Assembly (NCBI RefSeq): GCF_964021845.1
Contig: NZ_CAXHZC010000006.1
Coordinates: forward strand, 124,001-188,000
Length of the DNA stretch: 64,000 bases
Source of the DNA: Arcticibacterium sp964021845
Lineage (GTDB): Bacteria; Bacteroidota; Bacteroidia; Cytophagales; Spirosomataceae
Direction: 5' to 3'
Shown here: positions 7,914-16,426 of the stretch, piece by piece
How positions within the stretch are numbered: the first letter of the stretch is position 1
Layout: every line of letters starts with the position of its first letter
Translations under genes and position numbers: made by a program
The notes under the pieces: model-generated
The model's database searches: none
Told to the model about the DNA's origin: nothing
Seen by the model: only the letters and a program-made list of their open reading frames with translations

Positions 7914-9800
7914 TTACTCGGAAATTACACCACCAGACAGCACATACCTAAACATAGGTGCTGAGCGAGCTGCGTTAAATAATCTTTCCTTTTTCTTTAG
8001 GCTCTTTTGCTCTGCTTCAAAAACTTCCACCATTTCTGTAAAATCACTGGCATTAGGCTGATAAATAATCTGCTGAATAGCCAAATTGCTAATATGGTCG
8101 TACTCACTATTAATCGCCTTTTGAATAACAGCCTTAGCTTCCGCATTAGGACTAATTTCATAAAGCATAGCTGCCGCCAAAATGGCATTTGGCTCATAAA
8201 TATCATCTAATAAGCCTAACAACTGCTTTCCAAAAGTTTTATTATCCTGAGATTTTAAACCCATCAATGCCCAATACCTCACAAAAGGATTTTCGGCCTT
8301 TAAAGCGTTCAACTGCTTCTTTAAAGTTGCCTTGTCTCTAAATCCTGCCAATTCGGCTAGTTCGTAAATCTGCTCTAAAGGGTACTTATCAAGGTCTAAC
8401 CTAAACTCATAAGCATTACCATTTTCGGAGATTTTTCCTATTTCATATTCTGGCAAAAACAACACGTCTCGCTCTTTAAGAATATTAGCCTTTAGCTTTG
8501 TTCTAAACTCTTGTAGTAATGCTCTGTGACTCTTACTTTCTGCCAAATTATTAAGCTCCCACGGGTCATTTTCTAAATCAAATAAATACTCCGCAGGTCT
8601 CGGTATAAGCATTAACTCTTGTGCGTCATTAAGCTTACCATCTTTAAAATCATTTCTTATTTGAGCAGTAATTTCACCAATATCCATATACATCAAATGC
8701 CTCAGCTCCTGAATATATGGCATATAAATACGTGTATAGGCATACTTTCCCTTAATAACCGTTCTGGTCAAATCATAACTCTCGTCAGACCTATCAGAAG
8801 AGAGGTATAGATAATCTCTTGGAGCTGTTCTATGCTCTCCAAGCAAAACCCTTCCTTTCATGTAGCTTGGAATCTCAACACCCGCTAAAGCCAATACAGT
8901 AGGTGCCAAATCCACAAAGTCAATCATCTCGTCTGTCACAATACCGCCTTGCCCCCAAGGAGAAAGGTGCTTATATTTTTCTGGAAACCACATGGTAAAA
9001 GGTACTCTATGTCCTAAACCTAGGCCGTTGGTTTTCATTCTCGGCATTCCTTCTCCATGGTCACCAAAAGAGAATATGATAGTGTTATCAACCAATCCTT
9101 CTTTCACTAAACGCATGTAGATTTCTTGAAACTCAATATTGGTTTTAGAAAGGGAATTATACACCCTTGCCATCTGCTTTCTCATTTCTGGAGAATCTCT
9201 ATAAAACGGAGGCATTTCAAAATCATTATCACCCGTTTTCAAACTGTCTGGCAGTTGATTCCATATCATTTCCTCATACTGCTCAAAAGGCAGTGTCATA
9301 GTCCTAGATTGATGACAAGAATTTGAATTAAAAACAGAAAAAAACGGCTGCCCTTCTTTCTTGTTCCACCAGCCAGCTTTGTTGCTGCTTTCGTCCCAGG
9401 CGTTTGCTATCATTTTGGCTTCGTCAGCCACATTATAATCTGTCTTAGCATTATTACTGGTGTAATATCCTGCATCCCGTAAGTACTTCGGGAAGCCATG
9501 GATATAATCAGGGATGGTATAATTACTTCTGTGGTTTCCTGTTCCTAACTCAAAAGTCTTCACACCTGTAATAATAGCCGAACGGCTAGGAGAGCAAACA
9601 CTACCTGTAGAAAAAGCACCGGTAAACCGAACGCCTTCTTCCGCCATAAAATCCATAAAAGGTGTCTTGGCGTCTGCATTACCATAGGCTCCTATAAACT
9701 CAGGCGATGTATCTTCATAAGTTAACCAGAGGATATTAGGACGGTCTTGCGAGAAAACGGAAAAGCTTATAAGGCATAAAAAAAAGAGCGTTTTTTTCAT
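7914..9800 (-). CDS. S1-type sulfatase with a C-terminal HEAT-like region
   Basis: 628 residues, longer than a minimal sulfatase. A cleavable signal peptide (about 1-18) is followed by the alkaline-phosphatase-fold domain. The CSPSRSAIITG motif places Cys69 as the residue oxidised to formylglycine, the sulfate-ester-cleaving group. Other fold signatures include DRPNILWLTYED and FSFGDHGEGMPRMK. Residues about 480-620 form repeated short helices (FVRYWALMGLKSQ, PNAILAAAMLYEIS) resembling HEAT repeats. It probably acts in the periplasm on a sulfated sugar delivered by SusC/SusD. It lies between another sulfatase gene and the Tat oxidoreductase gene in the PUL. Confidence 0.9.
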   Translation of the reverse strand: MKKTLFFLCLISFSVFSQDRPNILWLTYEDTSPEFIGAYGNADAKTPFMDFMAEEGVRFTGAFSTGSVCSPSRSAIITGVKTFELGTGNHRSNYTIPDYIHGFPKYLRDAGYYTSNNAKTDYNVADEAKMIANAWDESSNKAGWWNKKEGQPFFSVFNSNSCHQSRTMTLPFEQYEEMIWNQLPDSLKTGDNDFEMPPFYRDSPEMRKQMARVYNSLSKTNIEFQEIYMRLVKEGLVDNTIIFSFGDHGEGMPRMKTNGLGLGHRVPFTMWFPEKYKHLSPWGQGGIVTDEMIDFVDLAPTVLALAGVEIPSYMKGRVLLGEHRTAPRDYLYLSSDRSDESYDLTRTVIKGKYAYTRIYMPYIQELRHLMYMDIGEITAQIRNDFKDGKLNDAQELMLIPRPAEYLFDLENDPWELNNLAESKSHRALLQEFRTKLKANILKERDVLFLPEYEIGKISENGNAYEFRLDLDKYPLEQIYELAELAGFRDKATLKKQLNALKAENPFVRYWALMGLKSQDNKTFGKQLLGLLDDIYEPNAILAAAMLYEISPNAEAKAVIQKAINSEYDHISNLAIQQIIYQPNASDFTEMVEVFEAEQKSLKKKERLFNAARSAPMFRYVLSGGVISE

Positions 9801-10189
9801 TTTATGTAGGGTTGATTATTATTTCAATTTTATATCTAGTTTTCAAAAGTTAGGAAACCCATAAAAACTTGTTTTACAACAAAAAAACAAACTTTTCTCC
9901 CTATCCCAAAAGCTACTCGCCACTTTTCCAAGGCTCGCCTTCCAGCGGGGAGGCTTGCCGCCCGCATTCATTTTTGCGAGACGTCGCACCGTTCTAAAAA
10001 AAACGAACGGCAGCGGCCGACCGCCTGTAAACTCACACAGTCAAAATTCATATACCTCATTAGTTAAAAAATGACCTTTTAAGCTAAAATTTTGACCGTG
10101 CTCAAACAGTACAGGGCTTTATAAGGTTTTAATACTTTAGTTTCCAAGACTGACTAAGGCTACGAAAACTTGCTAAAATAAAAAATGAA
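9801..10189. other. 389-bp intergenic stretch with GC-rich patch and repeat copy B
   Basis: No gene is supported here. Bases 9910-10025 are clearly GC-richer than the surroundings and contain a CCGTTC/GAACGG hairpin (9989-10010). Bases 10027-10126 hold copy B of the palindromic repeat. The remainder next to the sulfatase gene at 7914-9800 is AT-rich and could hold its promoter or leader. Confidence 0.6.
10027..10126. repeat. imperfect palindromic repeat, copy B
   Basis: Second copy of the element at 7795-7896. Its arms begin CCTGTA and end GTCAAAATT on both sides, in inverse orientation, so the whole element of about 100 bp is a degenerate palindrome. It starts 63 bp behind the stop of the sulfatase gene at 10190-11599, a position similar to that of copy A behind the other sulfatase gene. 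Confidence 0.75.
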
Positions 10190-11599
10190 CTACTTCTTCT
10201 TCACAATCTTGACTAATTCGTAATTCGGGTCGTCTGTTCTGGCTGTAAGTATTAATGCTTGAAGTTCTTTTAGCTTTTTAGGATTTGCTTTTGACAAATC
10301 ATTTTCTTCTCCTACGTCTTCCGATAAGAAATATAACTCATCTTCTTTTTGATACTGACGTACCAACTTCCAATCTCCTTTTCTTAAAGCTTGTCTTGGT
10401 CCTTTTCCCTCATTAAACTCCCAATACAAATATTCATGAGCTTTTTGTTTTTCACCTTTTAGAGCGTTCAAATATGAAATTCCGTCCAAGTCATCCTTTG
10501 TTGGTGCTATACCAGCAACTTCACAAGCTGTACTTAAGAAATCCCAGAAACCAGACTGATGATTTGACTTAGTTTCCGCTGGTATATTGTTTGGCCAAAC
10601 GGCCGTAAAAGGCACATGAATTCCACCTTCGTACACATCTCTTTTGCGTCCTTTAAAGTCGCCATTGCTGTTAAAGAAGCCTCTGTCGTACTCATGACCA
10701 TTATCACTCGTAAAAATCACCAAGGTGTTTTTATCCATGCCATGCTCTTTTAGCTTTGCTCTTATTCTGCCTATATCTCTATCCATTCGGCTTACCATTC
10801 CGGCATAGGCCACATTACCTTCTTCGTCGTTATAGTAATGTCCTTTTTTCATTGGTTTCTTTTCCCAGCCTAGGTCTTTATACTGCTCCTTAGAGTCCTC
10901 AGGCACCGTTAACTCATAATGCGGCGTGGTAAAAGCCACATACATAAAAAACGGCTGCTTGCTTTCTGCCCTCTGATCTAAATAGGAGAGTGCCTCATTT
11001 GACACCAAATCATGTGAATATTGACCAAATGTTTCTTCCGGAATGTTTCCTTCTAAAGGTACTTTTTCGGTATTTCTCCAAAGGTGTTTAGGGTAATAAT
11101 GGTGGGCTTCGCCATGTCTTCTATACCCATAGAAATAATCAAAGCCTTGGGCATTTGCTTGACCGCTTACGCCATATTCGTCCATGCCCCATTTTCCCAA
11201 AATAGCGGTATGATACCCCGCCCTTTTCAGTTCTTCCGCTACCGTTACATCTTCTTCTTTTAAGACTACATCTGCCCCAGAAGTGGTCCAATTTGGGTTT
11301 CCTCTCACCGTAGTATGCCCAGTATTAGTTCCTGTAAGCAAACAAGAGCGTGAAGGCCCACAAACGGGAGAGCCTGAATAGTGATTGGTCAAAACCACCC
11401 CTTCCTTTGCCATTTGGTCTAATGCTGGTGTCTTAATTTTGGTTTGTCCATTAAAACCTACATCGCCATAGCCTAAATCATCTGCCATGATAAAAACAAT
11501 ATTTGGCTTTTTTGAGGTATCTGAAACGCTAGGCAATTTTGTTTTACACGCCCAAACAAAACCGACTACAATGGTTAGAACAATTATTTTTCTTAGCAT
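10190..11599 (-). CDS. S1-type arylsulfatase, lipoprotein
   Basis: 469 residues. The leader ends in a lipobox (FVWAC, Cys18), so it is probably a membrane-anchored lipoprotein. Metal-binding Asp residues lie in the FIMADDLGYGDVG block. The CGPSRSCLLTG motif gives Cys80 as the formylglycine precursor. FTSDNGHEYDRGFF and GGIHVPFTAVWP are conserved further along. It should hydrolyse sulfate esters of an oligosaccharide imported by the SusC/SusD pair encoded immediately upstream. An anaerobic-type or FGE-type maturase is required but none is seen in the window. It resembles the sulfatase at 20480-21928 more than the longer one at 7914-9800. Confidence 0.92.
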   Translation of the reverse strand: MLRKIIVLTIVVGFVWACKTKLPSVSDTSKKPNIVFIMADDLGYGDVGFNGQTKIKTPALDQMAKEGVVLTNHYSGSPVCGPSRSCLLTGTNTGHTTVRGNPNWTTSGADVVLKEEDVTVAEELKRAGYHTAILGKWGMDEYGVSGQANAQGFDYFYGYRRHGEAHHYYPKHLWRNTEKVPLEGNIPEETFGQYSHDLVSNEALSYLDQRAESKQPFFMYVAFTTPHYELTVPEDSKEQYKDLGWEKKPMKKGHYYNDEEGNVAYAGMVSRMDRDIGRIRAKLKEHGMDKNTLVIFTSDNGHEYDRGFFNSNGDFKGRKRDVYEGGIHVPFTAVWPNNIPAETKSNHQSGFWDFLSTACEVAGIAPTKDDLDGISYLNALKGEKQKAHEYLYWEFNEGKGPRQALRKGDWKLVRQYQKEDELYFLSEDVGEENDLSKANPKKLKELQALILTARTDDPNYELVKIVKKK

Positions 11600-11620
11600 A
11601 TTTGTTTTGGTTTAAATAAT

Positions 11621-11649
11621 AAAGATCAACCGCAAAGCGGCTGACCTTT
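11621..11649 (-). terminator. stem-loop between susD and the sulfatase gene
   Basis: On the minus strand a 13-bp stem with two G-U pairs and a 3-base loop, followed by ATTATTT. It lies 31 bp behind the susD stop. Such a hairpin behind susCD can lower expression of downstream enzyme genes or protect the susCD mRNA. Confidence 0.55.
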
Positions 11650-11679
11650 AGAGCTTACTTAATTATTCACACTTTAATA

Positions 11680-13179
11680 TTAACGGTAACCATTATTAGA
11701 TGCATCAGAATCTAAAAGGTTAGGGTTTAAATCGATTTCTTCTTGAGGTATTGGCAACTTCACCATGTAATCTTGAATATTTTGTGGCCCTTCAAAAATA
11801 CCATAGTCAGCATTTCTTACCGTTTCTACCAAAATACCCCATCTGATTAAATCATAACGTCTTTCTGCCTCTCCAGCTAACTCCCATTTCAGTTCATTTT
11901 GAATAGCCGTTCTAATGTCACTTTGACCGCTTGCTGTAAGCGGAGCATCTGCACCATAAGCTCTTTTTCTAATTTCGTTTGCATACGTTAGAGCCTCTGC
12001 CGTATTGCCCATTTCGTTTGCAGCCTCTGCTGCCATAAGGTAAACGTTAGCCAGTCTCATGGTAATCCACCACTCGCCATGATTACCTCTTGGAGAGTTT
12101 ATAAAATCAAAATTGCATCGCTTTTGATAATAAGTGAAAGTAAGATCATAACCCAAGTACTCACTCATAAGATTAAATGGTCTTCTAGGGTCTTCGGTAG
12201 GGAAATTGGTCACTAGGTCAGTCAAAGGTACTGCCAAACCATAGCCATTAAACTCCTCTCCCAAATCATTTAGCTTACCTGCAAATTCATTTCTTAAAGC
12301 CGAAATTTTAGGCTCATCTCTAAGTCTTGGGTTAAAGCTATCGGTAATTACTTGAGCGTTACCGGGTACATCTTTTGTAAAATCAAAACCAAAAATAGCC
12401 TCTTGATTAAACTGGTTATCAATCTCGAACACTTCTCCGTAAGAAGGCATTAATGCATGCGGAGAGTTATCAATAATATCTTTACTAGATGCTAATGCAC
12501 TTGCCCAGTCTTGCTCCCATAAATGGAACCTAGTTCTTAAAAACTTAGCTGCCCATTTGGTAGCCCTTCCAATATCAGAACCCTGATTAACAGACGGAAG
12601 TAAGTTTTCGGCTCTTTGCAAATCTGCAATCATCGCAGTTCTAATTTCATCCATATTACTTCTTCCTAAAACAGCCACCTCGTCTAAAGGAAGGTCCTCT
12701 GTAAAGAAAGGCACATCTCCCCATAAAGCCGTTAAATGATAGTATGCTAAAGCTCTAAGAAATAATGCTTCGCCAATAACCTTATCTTGCGTTTGAGCCG
12801 AAAGGTTTTCGTTACCGTCAACATTCACTATCACCGAGTTCGCATCACCAATAGTACCATATAAATCTCTCCAGATACTGTAGGCATTACCATAGTTAGT
12901 TTCTGTTAAGTTATAATCCATGATAGCCGCAAGGCCACCAAAAATTCTAGAAGGCATAGACTCGTCACTTCCAAAAACGGTAAAAGCCTGCAAGCCTTGC
13001 CAGCCACCATAAAGGTTAGAGGCTCGCATATCTTTATAAATACCGTTTGCAGCTTGAATAGCCTCTTGGTCAGAGTTATAAAAGTTATTTGGAGATATAA
13101 TCCCCCTTACATTTTCTTCAAGAAAACCAGAGCAAGAGCTCAAGAAAACTACTGTTATTAATATTGCTATTTTTCTCAT
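11680..13179 (-). CDS. SusD/RagB-family glycan-binding lipoprotein
   Basis: 499 residues. The leader carries a lipobox (FLSSC, Cys16) typical of surface lipoproteins. The N-terminal half has TPR-like helices (DLYGTIGDANSVI, GEALFLRALAYYHLTALWGDVPFF, a strongly conserved SusD block). The C-terminus has the RDRWAE-like substitute ELAGEAERRYDLIRWG and ends with YRLLPIPQ-type PIPQEEIDLNPNL. It would cap the SusC channel and bind the glycan at the cell surface. It follows susC by 12 bp and is surely co-transcribed. Binding specificity cannot be read from sequence. Confidence 0.95.
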   Translation of the reverse strand: MRKIAILITVVFLSSCSGFLEENVRGIISPNNFYNSDQEAIQAANGIYKDMRASNLYGGWQGLQAFTVFGSDESMPSRIFGGLAAIMDYNLTETNYGNAYSIWRDLYGTIGDANSVIVNVDGNENLSAQTQDKVIGEALFLRALAYYHLTALWGDVPFFTEDLPLDEVAVLGRSNMDEIRTAMIADLQRAENLLPSVNQGSDIGRATKWAAKFLRTRFHLWEQDWASALASSKDIIDNSPHALMPSYGEVFEIDNQFNQEAIFGFDFTKDVPGNAQVITDSFNPRLRDEPKISALRNEFAGKLNDLGEEFNGYGLAVPLTDLVTNFPTEDPRRPFNLMSEYLGYDLTFTYYQKRCNFDFINSPRGNHGEWWITMRLANVYLMAAEAANEMGNTAEALTYANEIRKRAYGADAPLTASGQSDIRTAIQNELKWELAGEAERRYDLIRWGILVETVRNADYGIFEGPQNIQDYMVKLPIPQEEIDLNPNLLDSDASNNGYR

Positions 13180-13191
13180 TTGTCTTATTCT

Positions 13192-16100
13192 TTAAAAGTC
13201 TGCTTTTAAACCTACTGTGAACGTTTTAGCATTAGGGTATTGATTCCTAATAATTCCTCTTACGGTAGAGTTTGTTCCAAATCTGGTAGCCTCTGGGTCA
13301 TAGCCTCTAAACTTAGAAATTAAGAAAAGGTTACTACCAACACCATAAACATTTAGGGTCTTTATAGCATTACTCTTAAGTGGTATATTATAACCCACTT
13401 TCAAACTTTTCAATCTTAAATGCGAACCGTCTTCTAGCATAGAAGAATTAGAAACCACATCAGAAAGACTGGCAATTCCACCAGCTTTAGGAATATCAGA
13501 AGTAGGATTTTCTGGGCTCCAACGGTCTAATGCTTCCGCATAAATATTGGCCTCACTAAGACCAAATAAGTTAGCTTGGTTTGGCTCATGGTAGATGTCG
13601 TTTCCAAAAGTTCCTTGGAAGAAAACATCTAAACTGAAGTTCTTATAAGTGAAACTATTATTAATTCCACCGAAGAATTTAGGCTCAGGATTTCCCATCA
13701 TGATATGATCGTCGTTATTGATTTTACCATCGCCGTTTTCATCCTTATAGCGTGGACCACCTATTACCTGACGCACTCCTAAATTTCCGTCAGTATCTAT
13801 TTCTTCTTGAGATTTATATGTTCCTAAATATTGAACTCCAGTAAACACACCCACTGGCTGCCCTACTATAAGCTTAGCTCCAGGACCACCTTGGTCTAAA
13901 GAATAAATGATGATTTCATCAGAACCTGCTAGGTTCAAAATCTTTGACCTGTTTCCTGAGACAGTTAATGAGGACTCCCATCTAAAATCTTTAGAGTCAA
14001 TATTGATTGAGTTTAACATAAACTCAAGACCTTGATTTTGAATAGAACCTACGTTTTCTAATTTCGTATCAAAACCCGTTACTTTAGGAATTTGTCTTGC
14101 CAATAGCAAGTCTTTCGTTTTCTTATAGTAATAGTCAATTTCACCAGAAAGTCTATTATTCAAGAAGCCAAACTCTATTCCAATATCTAACTGACTGGTA
14201 GTTTCCCATTTAAGTTCTGGGTTGGCTGGTCTTCCTTTTTGAATTCCAATGGCTTGAGCGTCATTGAAAACTAAAACACTGTTATTTAAAACGGCTAGCG
14301 TGCTATATGGGCTAATAGACTCTTTACCAGCAGTACCAAAACTTGTTCTAAACTTAAGGTTAGAAAAAAGAGTTTGGTTTTGCATAAACGGCTCGTCAAT
14401 AATTCTCCAAGCAAAAGCTCCAGAAGGGAAGAAGGCATAAGCATTATTAGAACCAGCATAAACCGAAGCACCGTCTACACGAGCTACCGCCGTAAAAAGA
14501 TACTTATCTTTCAAAGAATAATTCGCTCTTCCTAACCAAGAAACCAACTGTCTGGAATCTGCTAAATTAGAACCAACTCTGTAAGTTAAGGGGTCTCCTA
14601 TGCTCAGGTTATCATAATTAATGGCATCAATGGAAATACCTTGGGTTTGAAGAAAAGCTGTTTCTCTTAAGCCCTTTTGCCATGTAAAACCTCCTAAGAG
14701 GTTGATTCTATTATTCTCGTTAAGCTCTTTAGAATAAGAAATAGTATTCTCTTGAAGAATATCAAATTCAAAAACATTATCAATTTGAGCTAAACCTCCT
14801 TGCTGAGCCGCTGCTCTTGTAGGCAGTGTTCCGGAGTCAAATTGATTTCTTTTACTCCAATTGATCTTAGGACCAATAGTTGACCTAATCACTACGTCTT
14901 TCCATGGGCTATACTCTAAATATGCGGTGGTCAGTAAGTTGGTACCGTAAGTAAAGTCTGTTCTTAAAGCTAAATCTGCTAAAGGATTTGCGAATGCTCC
15001 ACCCTGAACAATGTCTTGATCCCAAAAAGTAACACCATCAGGATAGTATGTTGGATAAGAAGTTAAAGCCCTTCTCATATTCCATAAATCCGTTTTATCG
15101 TTTTCCGTCTGCGTAAATGCTCCGTTTAATCTTACACCAGCTTTTAATTTCTTATTAAGCTTAAAGTCAAGGTTTGCTCTAAAGTTATAACGCTCTAAAC
15201 CAGTCCCTTTAATTATTCCTTCCTGATTAAAGTAATTGGCCGAAACATAGTAGTTCAAATCTTTTGTACTACCACCAATAGAAACGTCCATATTAGAGAT
15301 GGCACCAGTTTGAGAAACTAAATCTTGCCAATCAGAATCTCCAATTTCACTTTTATCAGCAAACGGGTCAGCACTGCCAGAGTTTGCGGCAAATTCAGTA
15401 CCGTAAACGGCTCTATCGTAACCGTTCAAATAATCAATCTTTCTAGCCATTTGTTGCACTCCCGTATAAAGGTTTAGCGAAACATTTGGCTTTCCACTCC
15501 CAAAAGATTCTCCGCTCTTAGTGGTAATTAATATCACACCATTAGCACCTCTAGTTCCATAAATAGAAATGGCCGTTGCATCTTTAAGAACCTCAATAGA
15601 CTGAATGTCATTTGTGTTGATGTTATTCAGGTTAAAGTCAGTACCTACAATAAACCCATCAATAACATAAAGTGGCTCGTTATCGGCATTGATAGAGTTT
15701 CCTCCTCTAATTCTAATAGAAGACCTAGCACCCGGAGAACCATTGGCAGAGGTCACCATTACGCCAGAAGACCTTCCTTGTAGCATTTGGTCAACTCTAG
15801 AAGCTGGCATATCGGCTAGCTGTTCTGCGTCTACCTGACTTACAGCACCTGTTAAGTCTTTCTTTTGGGTAACACCATATCCCACCACCACTACTTCTTC
15901 TAGCAAGGCTTGGTCAGTGTTTAATTTAACATCAATAGTAGTTTGGTTACCCACTGTCACTGTAGTGGCTTTATAACCCACAAAAGAAAACACTAGGTTC
16001 TCTGCTGCACTGGCAGAAACACTATATTTCCCGTTCACGTCTGTCATGGTTCCTCTAGTTGAGCCCTGTACTGCTACAGTCACTCCTATAAGAGCTTCGT

Positions 16101-16209
16101 CATTTTCGTCAGTCACTTGACCTGTTATCATCTGCTGTCCAAAACTGACCACAGATGTTAAGGCTAAAAGGATGACCAAAGAGAGCTTTGAAAGTAGTTT
16201 TTTCTTCAT
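13192..16209 (-). CDS. SusC/RagA-family TonB-dependent transporter
   Basis: 1005 residues from the chosen start. It has a signal peptide (MKKKLLSKLSLVILLALTSV), then a carboxypeptidase-regulatory-like domain (about 25-105, ITGQVTDENDEALIGVTV), a TonB-box-like EEVVVVGYG, a plug (about 115-240, with IRGGNSINADNEPLYVIDG) and a C-terminal 22-strand beta-barrel ending in VGLKADF with the terminal Phe. It imports oligosaccharides across the outer membrane with energy from TonB. An ATG 28 codons upstream (16293) would bury the signal peptide and was rejected. A TAnnTTTG-like box on the minus strand (16258-16265) lies about 50 bp before this start, so susC may have its own promoter behind the regulator gene. 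Confidence 0.95.
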   Translation of the reverse strand: MKKKLLSKLSLVILLALTSVVSFGQQMITGQVTDENDEALIGVTVAVQGSTRGTMTDVNGKYSVSASAAENLVFSFVGYKATTVTVGNQTTIDVKLNTDQALLEEVVVVGYGVTQKKDLTGAVSQVDAEQLADMPASRVDQMLQGRSSGVMVTSANGSPGARSSIRIRGGNSINADNEPLYVIDGFIVGTDFNLNNINTNDIQSIEVLKDATAISIYGTRGANGVILITTKSGESFGSGKPNVSLNLYTGVQQMARKIDYLNGYDRAVYGTEFAANSGSADPFADKSEIGDSDWQDLVSQTGAISNMDVSIGGSTKDLNYYVSANYFNQEGIIKGTGLERYNFRANLDFKLNKKLKAGVRLNGAFTQTENDKTDLWNMRRALTSYPTYYPDGVTFWDQDIVQGGAFANPLADLALRTDFTYGTNLLTTAYLEYSPWKDVVIRSTIGPKINWSKRNQFDSGTLPTRAAAQQGGLAQIDNVFEFDILQENTISYSKELNENNRINLLGGFTWQKGLRETAFLQTQGISIDAINYDNLSIGDPLTYRVGSNLADSRQLVSWLGRANYSLKDKYLFTAVARVDGASVYAGSNNAYAFFPSGAFAWRIIDEPFMQNQTLFSNLKFRTSFGTAGKESISPYSTLAVLNNSVLVFNDAQAIGIQKGRPANPELKWETTSQLDIGIEFGFLNNRLSGEIDYYYKKTKDLLLARQIPKVTGFDTKLENVGSIQNQGLEFMLNSINIDSKDFRWESSLTVSGNRSKILNLAGSDEIIIYSLDQGGPGAKLIVGQPVGVFTGVQYLGTYKSQEEIDTDGNLGVRQVIGGPRYKDENGDGKINNDDHIMMGNPEPKFFGGINNSFTYKNFSLDVFFQGTFGNDIYHEPNQANLFGLSEANIYAEALDRWSPENPTSDIPKAGGIASLSDVVSNSSMLEDGSHLRLKSLKVGYNIPLKSNAIKTLNVYGVGSNLFLISKFRGYDPEATRFGTNSTVRGIIRNQYPNAKTFTVGLKADF

Positions 16210-16371
16210 AAGTCTTTTTGCAAATAGGTTAATAGAATTGAATATAATTTTCAGAAGCAAAACTACTTTCTTTAGATTTTCTAGATGTCTCATTCATGGG
16301 ACACAAATGTTTCAAGCCCTCCCAGAACCCCTCAGAAGCCATTAATAGGCTTATTTTTATACAAAAAACAT

Positions 16372-16394
16372 AAAAAAAGAAGGCTTACGCCCTC
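16372..16394 (-). terminator. terminator of the hybrid two-component regulator gene
   Basis: On the minus strand a GAGGGC/GCCTTC stem (one mismatch) with a GTAA loop is followed by seven T. It lies about 33 bp behind the regulator stop and separates that gene from susC, which then needs its own promoter. Confidence 0.65.
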
Positions 16395-16426
16395 TTTCAA
16401 TTTCCATTACCACACATCAAATTCTA

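Noticed and set aside
16210..16293. Upstream ATG adding 28 residues to SusC
   Set aside because: It would place a charged segment before a perfect signal peptide and overlap the probable promoter.
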